Below, piece after piece: positions 28,688-35,391 of a DNA stretch of 64,000 nucleotides. The stretch comes from Dyella sp. 2HG41-7 (GTDB taxonomy: Bacteria > Pseudomonadota > Gammaproteobacteria > Xanthomonadales > Rhodanobacteraceae). The position numbers and the translations under genes are program-made. Each line of letters starts with the position of its first letter. The stretch's first letter is position 1. Below the pieces are notes generated by a model, which saw only the letters and a list, made by a program, of their open reading frames with translations, ran no database searches and was not told the DNA's origin. The stretch lies in NCBI RefSeq assembly GCF_021390675.1, contig NZ_JAJEJV010000004.1, positions 1,116,001-1,180,000 on the forward strand, given 5' to 3'.

Positions 28688-29194
28688 ATGAATAAGACCG
28701 TTCGTATCGCCCTGGTCGCCCTGCTTTGCGTGGGCGCGGCTGCTTGTACCAAGAAGGAAGTGAAGACCCCGCCGCAACAGCAGCAGGAAACCACGACCGC
28801 TCCCGCCCAGCAGGGCACCGGCAAGTACACCGCCGCTGACCTCGACACCGACGCCTGCCTGAAGCAGCGCGTTGTTTACTTCGACTTCGACAAGGACGAA
28901 GTGAAGCCGGAGTTCCAGCAGATCATGCAGTGCCATGCCAAGTTCCTGCAGGACGTCCCGACGGCCCGCATGCGTCTGGAAGGCAATGCCGACGAGCGCG
29001 GCACGCGTGAATACAACCTGGGTCTGGGCGAGCGCCGCGGCAATGCCGTGTCCAGCGCGCTGCAGGCGAACGGCGGTTCGGCCAGCCAGGTCAACGTGAT
29101 CAGCTACGGCAAAGAAAAGCCGGTGTGCCGCGAGCACAACGAAGATTGCTGGAGCAAGAACCGTCGCGTTGAGATCGTCTACACGGCGACCTAA
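28688..29194 (+). CDS. pal: Peptidoglycan-associated lipoprotein Pal
   Basis: Outer-membrane lipoprotein that binds peptidoglycan and TolB. The 168 residues have a lipoprotein signal (RIALVALLCVGAAAC, lipidated Cys near residue 20), a short Gln/Thr/Pro-rich linker, and an OmpA-like peptidoglycan-binding domain (YFDFDKDEVKPEF, LEGNADERGTREYNLGLGER, NRRVEIVY). A strong GAAGGAA ribosome site precedes the ATG. Its stop overlaps the cpoB ATG (TAATG). Confidence 0.98.
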   Translation: MNKTVRIALVALLCVGAAACTKKEVKTPPQQQQETTTAPAQQGTGKYTAADLDTDACLKQRVVYFDFDKDEVKPEFQQIMQCHAKFLQDVPTARMRLEGNADERGTREYNLGLGERRGNAVSSALQANGGSASQVNVISYGKEKPVCREHNEDCWSKNRRVEIVYTAT

Positions 29195-30042
29195 TGGTGG
29201 TTCGATTGGCTCATCGTTTCACGGCCAATCTCAGCATGGCGGGCGCCTTGGCGTCCGCCTTGCTGTTTGTGGCGCCTGTGCATGCGCAAAGTTCGCCCAT
29301 GAGCCTTTCCGATCGCGTTGCCCGCCTCGAGCAGCAACAGCAGAATCAAGGCCAGAACAAAGTCGATCAGCTCAATCAGCTGCAGCAGATGCAGTCGACG
29401 ATGCAGCAGATGCAAGGGCAGATCGAAGAGTTACAGCATCAGGTCCAGCAACTGCAGGATCAGAGCAAAGCGCAGTACACGGATTTGGACAGTCGCGTCG
29501 GCCGCCTCGAAAAGGGCGCCAATGGCAATCCGGCGTCGTCCGGCACAGCGCCGGCTCCGGCTGCCGCGAGCACCGCGACACCGCCCGCGACCAACAACGC
29601 ACCTGCCGCCGCAGCATCGGCACCAGCCGCGCCAGCCGAGTCGCCCGCGCAAAAAGCGGCCGCGCTTGCCGCGTATAACGCCGCATTCAAATCGTTGCGA
29701 GCAGGCGACTATGTAGCCTCTTCGCGCGGTTTTCGCGAGTTCATCCAGAAATATCCCAACGAGTCGCTGACACCCAATGCGTTCTATTGGCTGGGCGAGT
29801 CGTACTACGCCACCACCAACTATCAAGTTGCCGTGGAGGCGTTCAAACATCTGCTGAGCCAGTATCCGCAAAGCGACAAGATCGCCGACGCGACGCTCAA
29901 GCTTGGCTACAGCCAGTTGGAAATGAAGCAGAAGGACGCCGGCGTCGCGACCCTGAAATCGGTCGTCGCCAAGTACCCCAATTCGAACGCGGCCAAGCTT
30001 GCTCAGGAGCGTCTGCGTCGACTGTCGCAGCCGTCTCGTTAA
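29194..30042 (+). CDS. cpoB: Cell division coordinator CpoB (YbgF)
   Basis: Periplasmic TPR protein that links Tol-Pal to PBP1B during septal peptidoglycan synthesis. The 282 residues have a signal peptide (SMAGALASALLFVAPVHAQ, cleavage near residue 30), a Gln-rich trimerising coiled coil (about 35-90), an Ala/Pro/Thr low-complexity linker (about 105-155), and TPR repeats (YNAAFKSLRAGDYVASSRGF, FYWLGESYYATTNYQVAVEA, ATLKLGYSQLEMKQKDAGVA). Confidence 0.94.
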   Translation: MVVRLAHRFTANLSMAGALASALLFVAPVHAQSSPMSLSDRVARLEQQQQNQGQNKVDQLNQLQQMQSTMQQMQGQIEELQHQVQQLQDQSKAQYTDLDSRVGRLEKGANGNPASSGTAPAPAAASTATPPATNNAPAAAASAPAAPAESPAQKAAALAAYNAAFKSLRAGDYVASSRGFREFIQKYPNESLTPNAFYWLGESYYATTNYQVAVEAFKHLLSQYPQSDKIADATLKLGYSQLEMKQKDAGVATLKSVVAKYPNSNAAKLAQERLRRLSQPSR

Positions 30043-30046
30043 GGGT

Positions 30047-30745
30047 ATGGCGGTGAGCAGTAATTCGGCGAGCGTGGAAACGACCACCTCGGCTTCTTCG
30101 GCGGCCGAACGTTTGCGCATCACCGAGATCTTCCATTCGATTCAGGGCGAGGCTGATGCAATCGGCTGGCGCACCGTCTTCGTTCGCCTGACCGGTTGCC
30201 CGTTGCGCTGCGTGTGGTGCGATACGGAGTATTCGTTCTACGGCGGTAACTGGCGCGATATCGACGATATCCTCGCCGAGGTCGCCGCGCATGGCGCCAA
30301 GCACGTTTGCGTCACCGGCGGCGAGCCGCTCGCGCAGAAGCGATGCCTGATATTGCTGCGCAAACTGTGCGATCTCGGTTACGACGTATCGCTGGAGACC
30401 TCCGGCGCGCTGGATGTTTCAACCGTCGATCCGCGCGTGCGCAAAGTGATGGATCTGAAAGCGCCCGATTCGGGCGAGCTCGCGCGCAATCTTTGGTCCA
30501 ATCTCGATCATCTGCTTGCGCAGGATCAGGTCAAGATCGTGATCGCCAGCCGCGCCGATTACGAATGGGCGCGCGGCGTCGTGGTCGAGCATGGCATCGA
30601 TCGGAAATGCATGGTGCTGTTCTCGCCCGTGCACGGCGCCATTGAGCCGCGCGCGTTGGCCGAGTGGATTATCGAAGACAAGTTGCCGGTGCGTTTTCAA
30701 CTGCAGCTGCACAAGCTGCTGTGGAATGATGCGCCGGGGCATTGA
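30047..30745 (+). CDS. queE: 7-carboxy-7-deazaguanine synthase QueE
   Basis: Radical SAM enzyme that contracts 6-carboxytetrahydropterin to 7-carboxy-7-deazaguanine on the queuosine tRNA-modification pathway. The 232 residues have the cluster-binding motif LTGCPLRCVWCDTEYSFYGG (three Cys near residues 46-53), the SAM-binding GGEP in HVCVTGGEPLAQK, and ETSGALDVS. An N-terminal Ser/Thr/Ala-rich stretch precedes IFHSIQGEADAIGWRTVFVR. ATG 30047 is 5 bp after cpoB; GTG 30053 is an alternative. It is followed by queC, which uses its product. Confidence 0.95.
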   Translation: MAVSSNSASVETTTSASSAAERLRITEIFHSIQGEADAIGWRTVFVRLTGCPLRCVWCDTEYSFYGGNWRDIDDILAEVAAHGAKHVCVTGGEPLAQKRCLILLRKLCDLGYDVSLETSGALDVSTVDPRVRKVMDLKAPDSGELARNLWSNLDHLLAQDQVKIVIASRADYEWARGVVVEHGIDRKCMVLFSPVHGAIEPRALAEWIIEDKLPVRFQLQLHKLLWNDAPGH

Positions 30746-30783
30746 ACACGTCGCTCCGTGCGTTATGCACGAGCTTGCCTCAA

Positions 30784-30904
30784 CGTCATCCCTGCGAAGG
30801 CCGGGATCCAGTAAAAAGTGACGTGCGAAGCACACGGCATATAAAAGGTTTTGTGTGCTTCGCACGACGTATTCGACTGGATCCCGGCCTTCGCCGGAAT
30901 GACG
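30784..30904. repeat. Nested inverted-repeat element between queE and queC
   Basis: Outer arms 30784-30812 and 30876-30904 are near-perfect reverse complements (about 29 bp; left arm begins CGTCATCCCTGCGAAGG, right arm ends CGGAATGACG) with GGGATCC in both. Inner arms GTGCGAAGCACAC (30823-30835) and GTGTGCTTCGCAC (30853-30865) are perfect 13-mers. The form suggests a paired REP/MITE-like element, which would place a very stable hairpin in a queE-queC transcript. No coding sequence is evident. Confidence 0.8.
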
Positions 30905-30993
30905 ATAGAAAGCGAAAACCATGCGCCTCGGCCTGTGTCGCCGGCAGCGCTTCCGGCCGGTGACCGGCCGTTCTTCGGTACTTGGAAATCACC

Positions 30994-31674
30994 ATGTCAG
31001 GTTCTACACCCCGCAAAGCCGTCGTCCTCGTTTCCGGGGGCATGGATTCGGCCGTGACCATCGCCATCGCGCGCGAACAGGGTTATCAGGTTTACGCACT
31101 GAGCGTGGCTTACGGTCAACGGCACAGTTCCGAGCTGGAAGCCGCTGAGCGCGTCGCACATATGCTCGGCGCCGTCAGACATAAAACGGTGCATGTCGAT
31201 CTGCGTTCGATCGGCGGCTCCGCGCTCACGGCCGATATCGACGTTCCGGAGCAGGGCGGTGAAGGCATTCCCATCACTTACGTACCGGCGCGCAACACCA
31301 TCATGCTGTCGATTGCGTTGGGTTGGGCCGAGGTGCTCGGCTCCACCGACATCTGGTGCGGCGTCAATGCGGTGGACTATTCCGGCTATCCGGATTGCCG
31401 TCCGGCGTTTATCGAAGCCTTCGAGACGCTTGCCAATGTGGCGACCAAGGCGGGCGTGGAAGGCGCCGGTATCCGCATTCATGCGCCGCTGATGGCCATG
31501 AGCAAAGCCGACATCGCGCGCGAAGGCCATCGATTGGGCGTGGACTTCGCCGCCACCGTCAGCTGCTATCAGGCCGATGCCGAGGGCCGCGCCTGTGGTC
31601 ATTGCGACGCCTGCCGTTTGCGTGAGCAGGGATTTCGTCAGGCGGGTTTGCCCGACCCCACCCGATATGCCTGA
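30994..31674 (+). CDS. queC: 7-cyano-7-deazaguanine synthase QueC
   Basis: ATP-dependent enzyme converting 7-carboxy-7-deazaguanine to preQ0 on the queuosine pathway. The 226 residues have the PP-loop [19 protein letters not shown] (about 8-26), [38 protein letters not shown], and the zinc-binding Cys cluster in [23 protein letters not shown] 30994 is preferred over an in-frame TTG at 30982. It is separated from queE by the inverted-repeat element. Confidence 0.96.
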   Translation: MSGSTPRKAVVLVSGGMDSAVTIAIAREQGYQVYALSVAYGQRHSSELEAAERVAHMLGAVRHKTVHVDLRSIGGSALTADIDVPEQGGEGIPITYVPARNTIMLSIALGWAEVLGSTDIWCGVNAVDYSGYPDCRPAFIEAFETLANVATKAGVEGAGIRIHAPLMAMSKADIAREGHRLGVDFAATVSCYQADAEGRACGHCDACRLREQGFRQAGLPDPTRYA

Positions 31675-31700
31675 ATTGATCAGAAAGTCCCATTCGCGGG

Positions 31701-31729
31701 TTGTATCGCGAGCCGCCAAGCCATAAAAT
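31701..31729 (+). promoter_or_regulatory. Sigma-70 promoter of tRNA-Lys
   Basis: TTGTAT (31701-31706), a 17-bp spacer and TAAAAT (31724-31729). The predicted start near 31736 lies about 13 bp before the tRNA 5' end, and a GC-rich discriminator is absent. Confidence 0.6.
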
Positions 31730-31748
31730 TGTCAGCTCACTTTTTTAC

Positions 31749-31824
31749 GGGCCGTTAGCTCAGTCGGTAGAGCAGCGGACTTTTAATCCGTTGGTCGACA
31801 GTTCGAATCTGTCACGGCCCACCA
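31749..31824 (+). tRNA. tRNA-Lys (anticodon TTT)
   Basis: Seventy-six nucleotides with CCA encoded. Acceptor stem GGGCCGT (31749-31755) pairs with ACGGCCC (31814-31820), then A and CCA. The D-arm has TAGCTCAGTCGGTAGAGC, the anticodon stem-loop GCGGACTTTTAATCCGT gives anticodon TTT, and the T-arm contains GTTCGAATC. All cloverleaf elements are intact. It is followed by a strong terminator and has its own promoter. Confidence 0.97.
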
Positions 31825-31831
31825 ATAGTGA

Positions 31832-31864
31832 AAAAGGACTTGCTTTGTGCAAGTCCTTTTTTTT
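31832..31864. terminator. Intrinsic terminator after tRNA-Lys, also usable from the minus strand
   Basis: AAAAGGACTTGC and GCAAGTCCTTTT form a 12-bp stem around a short TTTGT loop, followed by a run of eight T residues. Because the left side is A-rich, the same stem can terminate the convergent aldose epimerase gene. Confidence 0.88.
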
Positions 31865-31895
31865 GCGCCGCTCAAAAGCAGTGCGTATCGATGAA

Positions 31896-32738
31896 CTACC
31901 ACTCCATCAAAAACCACGCGGAGAGGGACTCGGCCGCCGCGATCGTCGCCGACGGAACAAGATTGAAGGCATCCGGCGGACCGCTTTGCGGTTCGACGCA
32001 CGTCGCGTGAGAGGTTTCGTCGTACACCACCCAATGATCGCAATCTGACGTCAGGCGAACCTGTTGTCCATTGCGATAGAGCATCACGGGCTTGGTGTTG
32101 AGAAAACAATCGTCCCACGGACCAGCAGGCGGTGGCGCCAAAGGAAGCGTGGCGATGCCTTCCGCGTCGCGCGGATAGACATAGTCAGGAGCGAAATCGA
32201 TACGATCCGGCTTCCGAAACCAGGGATGCCATCCGATCGTCGCAGGCATCGCATGCTTGCCCGCGCTGAGTGTCAGCACCATCCGCAATCGCCGCTCGCC
32301 GACCTCGATAAGCTGGCGAGCGATACCGCCGAACGGCCAGCGCTCGTCTTCGGGCAACTGCAACGAAAGCGCGACGCTCGTGTGCGATCGCGCATCGACG
32401 TGCCATGACGCATCGAGTGCGACGCCGTGAATCGCGTGATCGCCGAGATTGATGGGAAGCCGATAGTCGTGACCCTGGAAACGGAATCGCCCATGGCGTA
32501 TGCGTCCCGCCCAAGGAAGCATCGGATAGCTTCCCCAAGCGATCATGGCTTCGTGCCCGGCGCTGTGACCGATCAGCCACGCGTGTTGGTCGAAGGTGAT
32601 CTGCGCAATGCGGCCGCCCGCTGCAGGGGCGATGTCGACGGCGAGCGCACCGTGCGCGATCCGAATAATCGGGCCGGGCTCCAGCGGATTTTGCGCGCTA
32701 TCGCGTGGCGGCGTCGTGTCGTGCACGTTATTTTCCAT
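31896..32738 (-). CDS. Aldose 1-epimerase family protein
   Basis: Mutarotase-fold enzyme, probably interconverting alpha and beta anomers of sugars released by the neighbouring hydrolases. The 280 residues show the galactose-mutarotase pattern: GRIAQITFDQHAWLIG, YPMLPWAGRIRHGRFRFQG (Arg in the substrate site), INLGDHAIHGVALDASWHV (His-Gly motif), ATIGWHPWFRKP (catalytic His region) and CVEPQSGPPDAFNL (catalytic Glu region). No signal peptide, so cytoplasmic. Its start overlaps the GH43 gene by 11 bp. It is last in a GPH transporter-GH43-epimerase operon. Confidence 0.87.
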   Translation of the reverse strand: MENNVHDTTPPRDSAQNPLEPGPIIRIAHGALAVDIAPAAGGRIAQITFDQHAWLIGHSAGHEAMIAWGSYPMLPWAGRIRHGRFRFQGHDYRLPINLGDHAIHGVALDASWHVDARSHTSVALSLQLPEDERWPFGGIARQLIEVGERRLRMVLTLSAGKHAMPATIGWHPWFRKPDRIDFAPDYVYPRDAEGIATLPLAPPPAGPWDDCFLNTKPVMLYRNGQQVRLTSDCDHWVVYDETSHATCVEPQSGPPDAFNLVPSATIAAAESLSAWFLMEW

Positions 32739-33744
32739 AGGGGTGAAGCGTCAGAATGCTTCCGCGTTCGTCATAGTGCAGCTCCGTCATCTTGATTGAG
32801 CGCAGATGCGTCACGCCGCCCGACAATATCGCGTCGTGATAGAACAAATACCACCGACCGTCGACTTCGCAAATGGAGTGATGCGTGGTCCAGCCGACGA
32901 CCTCGGTCAGGATCTGCCCTTGATAGGTAAAGGGGCCATAAGGGTTGTCGCCGATCGCGTAGCAAAGCAAGTGCGTGTCGCCGGTGGAGTAAGACAAGTA
33001 GTACTTGCCTTGATACCGGTGCATCCACGGCCCTTCGAAATAGCGACGTTGATTGTCGCCAGCGAGTAGCGGCTGTCCGTTCTCGTCCAGGATCACGATT
33101 TCGCGCGGTGTCTCGGCGAACTGCTTCATATCGTCGCTGAGTTTCGCCACGCGCGGCCCTAATGCAGGTTCGTCGGCGCACGGTTCTTCATACGCTGCCG
33201 CGTAGGTGTTATCGCGGTATTTCTGCAACTGGCCGCCCCAAATGCCACCGAAATACATATAGAACGCGCCATCGTCGTCGGCATAAACGGCAGGATCGAT
33301 GGAATAGCTGCCGCGAATCGCTTCTGGCTCCGGCGCGAACGGCCCTTCCGGGCGATCTGATACCGCTACGCCAATCTGAAAGATGCCATCGGCGCGTTTG
33401 GCCGGAAAGTAGAGGTAGTAGCGCCCATTTTTGCAGGCCGCATCCGGCGCCCACACCTGTCGCGCTGCCCACGGGATGTCTTTCACATGCAGTGCGACGC
33501 CGCAATCGACGGCCTCGCTATCGGGCGACGCCATGCGGAAGACGTGGTAGTCCTCCATGCAGAAGTGATCGCCATTGTCGTTGAACGGCACGCCGCCTTC
33601 GATGTCGTGCGAGGGATAGATATAAATCGCGCCGTCGAACACGTGTGCAGAAGGATCGGCGGTGTAGATATGCGTTACCAGTGGCCTTGAAATAGCGCGC
33701 GTCGCCAAGGACGATAGATCGAGGTCTGCAGTTTCGTTGGACAT
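32728..33744 (-). CDS. Glycoside hydrolase family 43 (beta-xylosidase / arabinofuranosidase type)
   Basis: Five-bladed propeller glycosidase expected to act on xylo-oligosaccharides or arabinosyl side groups. The 338 residues have the catalytic-base Asp in IYTADPSAHVFDGAIYIYPS, the pKa-modulating Asp in YSIDPAVYADDDGAFYMYF, and the general-acid Glu in YFEGPWMHRYQGKYYLSYS. There is no signal peptide, so it is probably cytoplasmic and acts after transport by the adjacent GPH symporter. ATG 33744 is chosen; an upstream extension to 33855 would overlap the transporter gene. The exact specificity cannot be read from the sequence. Confidence 0.9.
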   Translation of the reverse strand: MSNETADLDLSSLATRAISRPLVTHIYTADPSAHVFDGAIYIYPSHDIEGGVPFNDNGDHFCMEDYHVFRMASPDSEAVDCGVALHVKDIPWAARQVWAPDAACKNGRYYLYFPAKRADGIFQIGVAVSDRPEGPFAPEPEAIRGSYSIDPAVYADDDGAFYMYFGGIWGGQLQKYRDNTYAAAYEEPCADEPALGPRVAKLSDDMKQFAETPREIVILDENGQPLLAGDNQRRYFEGPWMHRYQGKYYLSYSTGDTHLLCYAIGDNPYGPFTYQGQILTEVVGWTTHHSICEVDGRWYLFYHDAILSGGVTHLRSIKMTELHYDERGSILTLHPYGK

Positions 33745-33775
33745 TGCGGTCAATCGTTCCGTATGGCGTTTGGGA

Positions 33776-35260
33776 TCACGAAGCCGCGCTGGCCTCAAGG
33801 CGGCGCGCACCGAGTTCTTGCTCGATATGCAATTCCATCGGCTTGTTGATTTCATACAAACACATCAGCACGACGGCCACGAGAAAGGGTAGGGAGCACA
33901 ATACGCTGACCGTGAGCCGAATCCCGTTGACGGCATCCGGCGATTGCGCGGCCGCATCGGCGTGGTAACCGTAATAAGCCAGAATGCCTGCGACAAGGGC
34001 GCCACCGACGCTCAGGCCGATTTTCAGCCCGCAAAGCATGGCGGAGAAAATGATGGCCGTGGCGCGCCGCCGATTCTTCCATTCCGAATAGTCCGCCACA
34101 TCGGCTGTCATTGCCCATAGCAGCGGTATCGTGATGCCGTAGAAAAACCCGTGGCAGATATAAGACATCACCACAAAGCCGATGGCGTTCGGCGAGAAGA
34201 AATAGAAATCCAGCAGAAAGAGCGTCGAAACGAACAGCGCGCCGGCAAATACGTCGCGTTTTCCGAATCGATCGGCCAATCGTTTGGAGAAGCCGATGCC
34301 CACAATCATAAAGATGATGCCGAGCGCATTGAACAGGCTGAATGCCGACGTCGGCGCATCCTTGGGCCATTGGAAATTGGTAAGGCCGATGCCGACCAAT
34401 ATTCTATTCAACCCTGCGATAAAGCGATTGAAGCCGATGGTTTGGAGAAACGTCGCGAGCTGCGTTTCGCTCAGGTAGTACTTGAAGTAATAGATGTACA
34501 TCCCGCCCTTGAGCGCGAGATTGATAAACAGCAGCACCGTGACGCTCAGCATGATCAACCACGGTCGATTTCTCGCCAGGTCGGCGAGGTCGTCGCGCAC
34601 GCTGGATTTCTGTTCGTGCGTCGGCACGATGCGTTCTTTGGTCGTGAAGAACGTTATCAAGAAAAATACGGTGCCGATGATGGCGAACACCGTCATCGTG
34701 TTGTGAAAGCCAAGCGCCTTGTCGCCGTTGCCGAGGATCAACACCAGCGGCAGCAACAGCACCTGAATAATGAACTGCGCCACCATCACCGCCACAAAGC
34801 GGTAGGAAGAAAGGCTGTTGCGCTCCGCCATGCTGCCGGTGAGCACGCCGCTCAATGCGGCGTATGGCAGGTTGTTCGCCACGTAGACCAGCACCAACAG
34901 CGAATACGTTGCGAAGGCATACGTCACTTTTGCCTGACCAGTCAGCGACGGCGTACTGAAGGCCAGCAGCGAGAGCGCACCGAAGGGGAGCGCCGTCCAC
35001 AGCACCCATGGCCGAAACTTGCCCCAGCGAGTATGCGTGCGATCGGCCACCAATCCGATGATCGGTGTAAATACAAATGCGCCAAGTATGCCTACGACAA
35101 AGATGACGGTCGCCGCCGTTGCGGCAGGAATCTGGAATACGTCGGTATAAAAGAATGCGAGGAACGTCACTAGTGTCTGAAAAATCAGGTTGGCGGCAAG
35201 ATCGCCCAGCGCGTAGCCGACTTTTTCCGTGATCGAGAGCGTTTGAGAAGTACCGTTCAT
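33776..35260 (-). CDS. GPH-family glycoside:cation symporter (XynP/YicJ-like)
   Basis: Twelve-helix inner-membrane transporter of the glycoside-pentoside-hexuronide family. The 494 residues open with the family-typical TEKVGYALGDLAANLIFQTL and FFYTDVFQIPAATAA, followed by ADRTHTRWGKFRPWVLWTA and later ADYSEWKNRRRATAIIFS, the conserved GPH cytoplasmic motifs. It probably imports xylosides or xylo-oligosaccharides for the cytoplasmic GH43 enzyme encoded 31 bp downstream. ATG 35260. No xyl-box lies directly upstream. Confidence 0.92.
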   Translation of the reverse strand: MNGTSQTLSITEKVGYALGDLAANLIFQTLVTFLAFFYTDVFQIPAATAATVIFVVGILGAFVFTPIIGLVADRTHTRWGKFRPWVLWTALPFGALSLLAFSTPSLTGQAKVTYAFATYSLLVLVYVANNLPYAALSGVLTGSMAERNSLSSYRFVAVMVAQFIIQVLLLPLVLILGNGDKALGFHNTMTVFAIIGTVFFLITFFTTKERIVPTHEQKSSVRDDLADLARNRPWLIMLSVTVLLFINLALKGGMYIYYFKYYLSETQLATFLQTIGFNRFIAGLNRILVGIGLTNFQWPKDAPTSAFSLFNALGIIFMIVGIGFSKRLADRFGKRDVFAGALFVSTLFLLDFYFFSPNAIGFVVMSYICHGFFYGITIPLLWAMTADVADYSEWKNRRRATAIIFSAMLCGLKIGLSVGGALVAGILAYYGYHADAAAQSPDAVNGIRLTVSVLCSLPFLVAVVLMCLYEINKPMELHIEQELGARRLEASAAS

Positions 35261-35325
35261 GCGCGCTTGCCGTGGCCGAGGTCAGACAGTGGAATGGTAT
35301 CGCGGCCATCTAACACGGGCCGGAT

Positions 35326-35362
35326 AAAAAACAGCCCATCCGGCTCGGGGAACCGGATGGGC
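35326..35362 (-). terminator. Intrinsic terminator of the xylan-locus TonB receptor
   Basis: On the minus strand, GCCCATCCGG and CCGGATGGGC form a 10-bp stem (35334-35343 / 35353-35362 in plus coordinates) with a 9-nt loop, followed two bases later by TTTTTT. It lies 30 bp after the receptor stop and before the GPH transporter gene. Confidence 0.85.
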
Positions 35363-35391
35363 CGCGGGTAAATCACGCGTGCATGATGCGC

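Noticed and set aside
30906-30993. preQ1-type riboswitch upstream of queC
   Set aside because: No conserved preQ1 stem-loop or A-rich tail was found; the region upstream is occupied by the inverted-repeat element.
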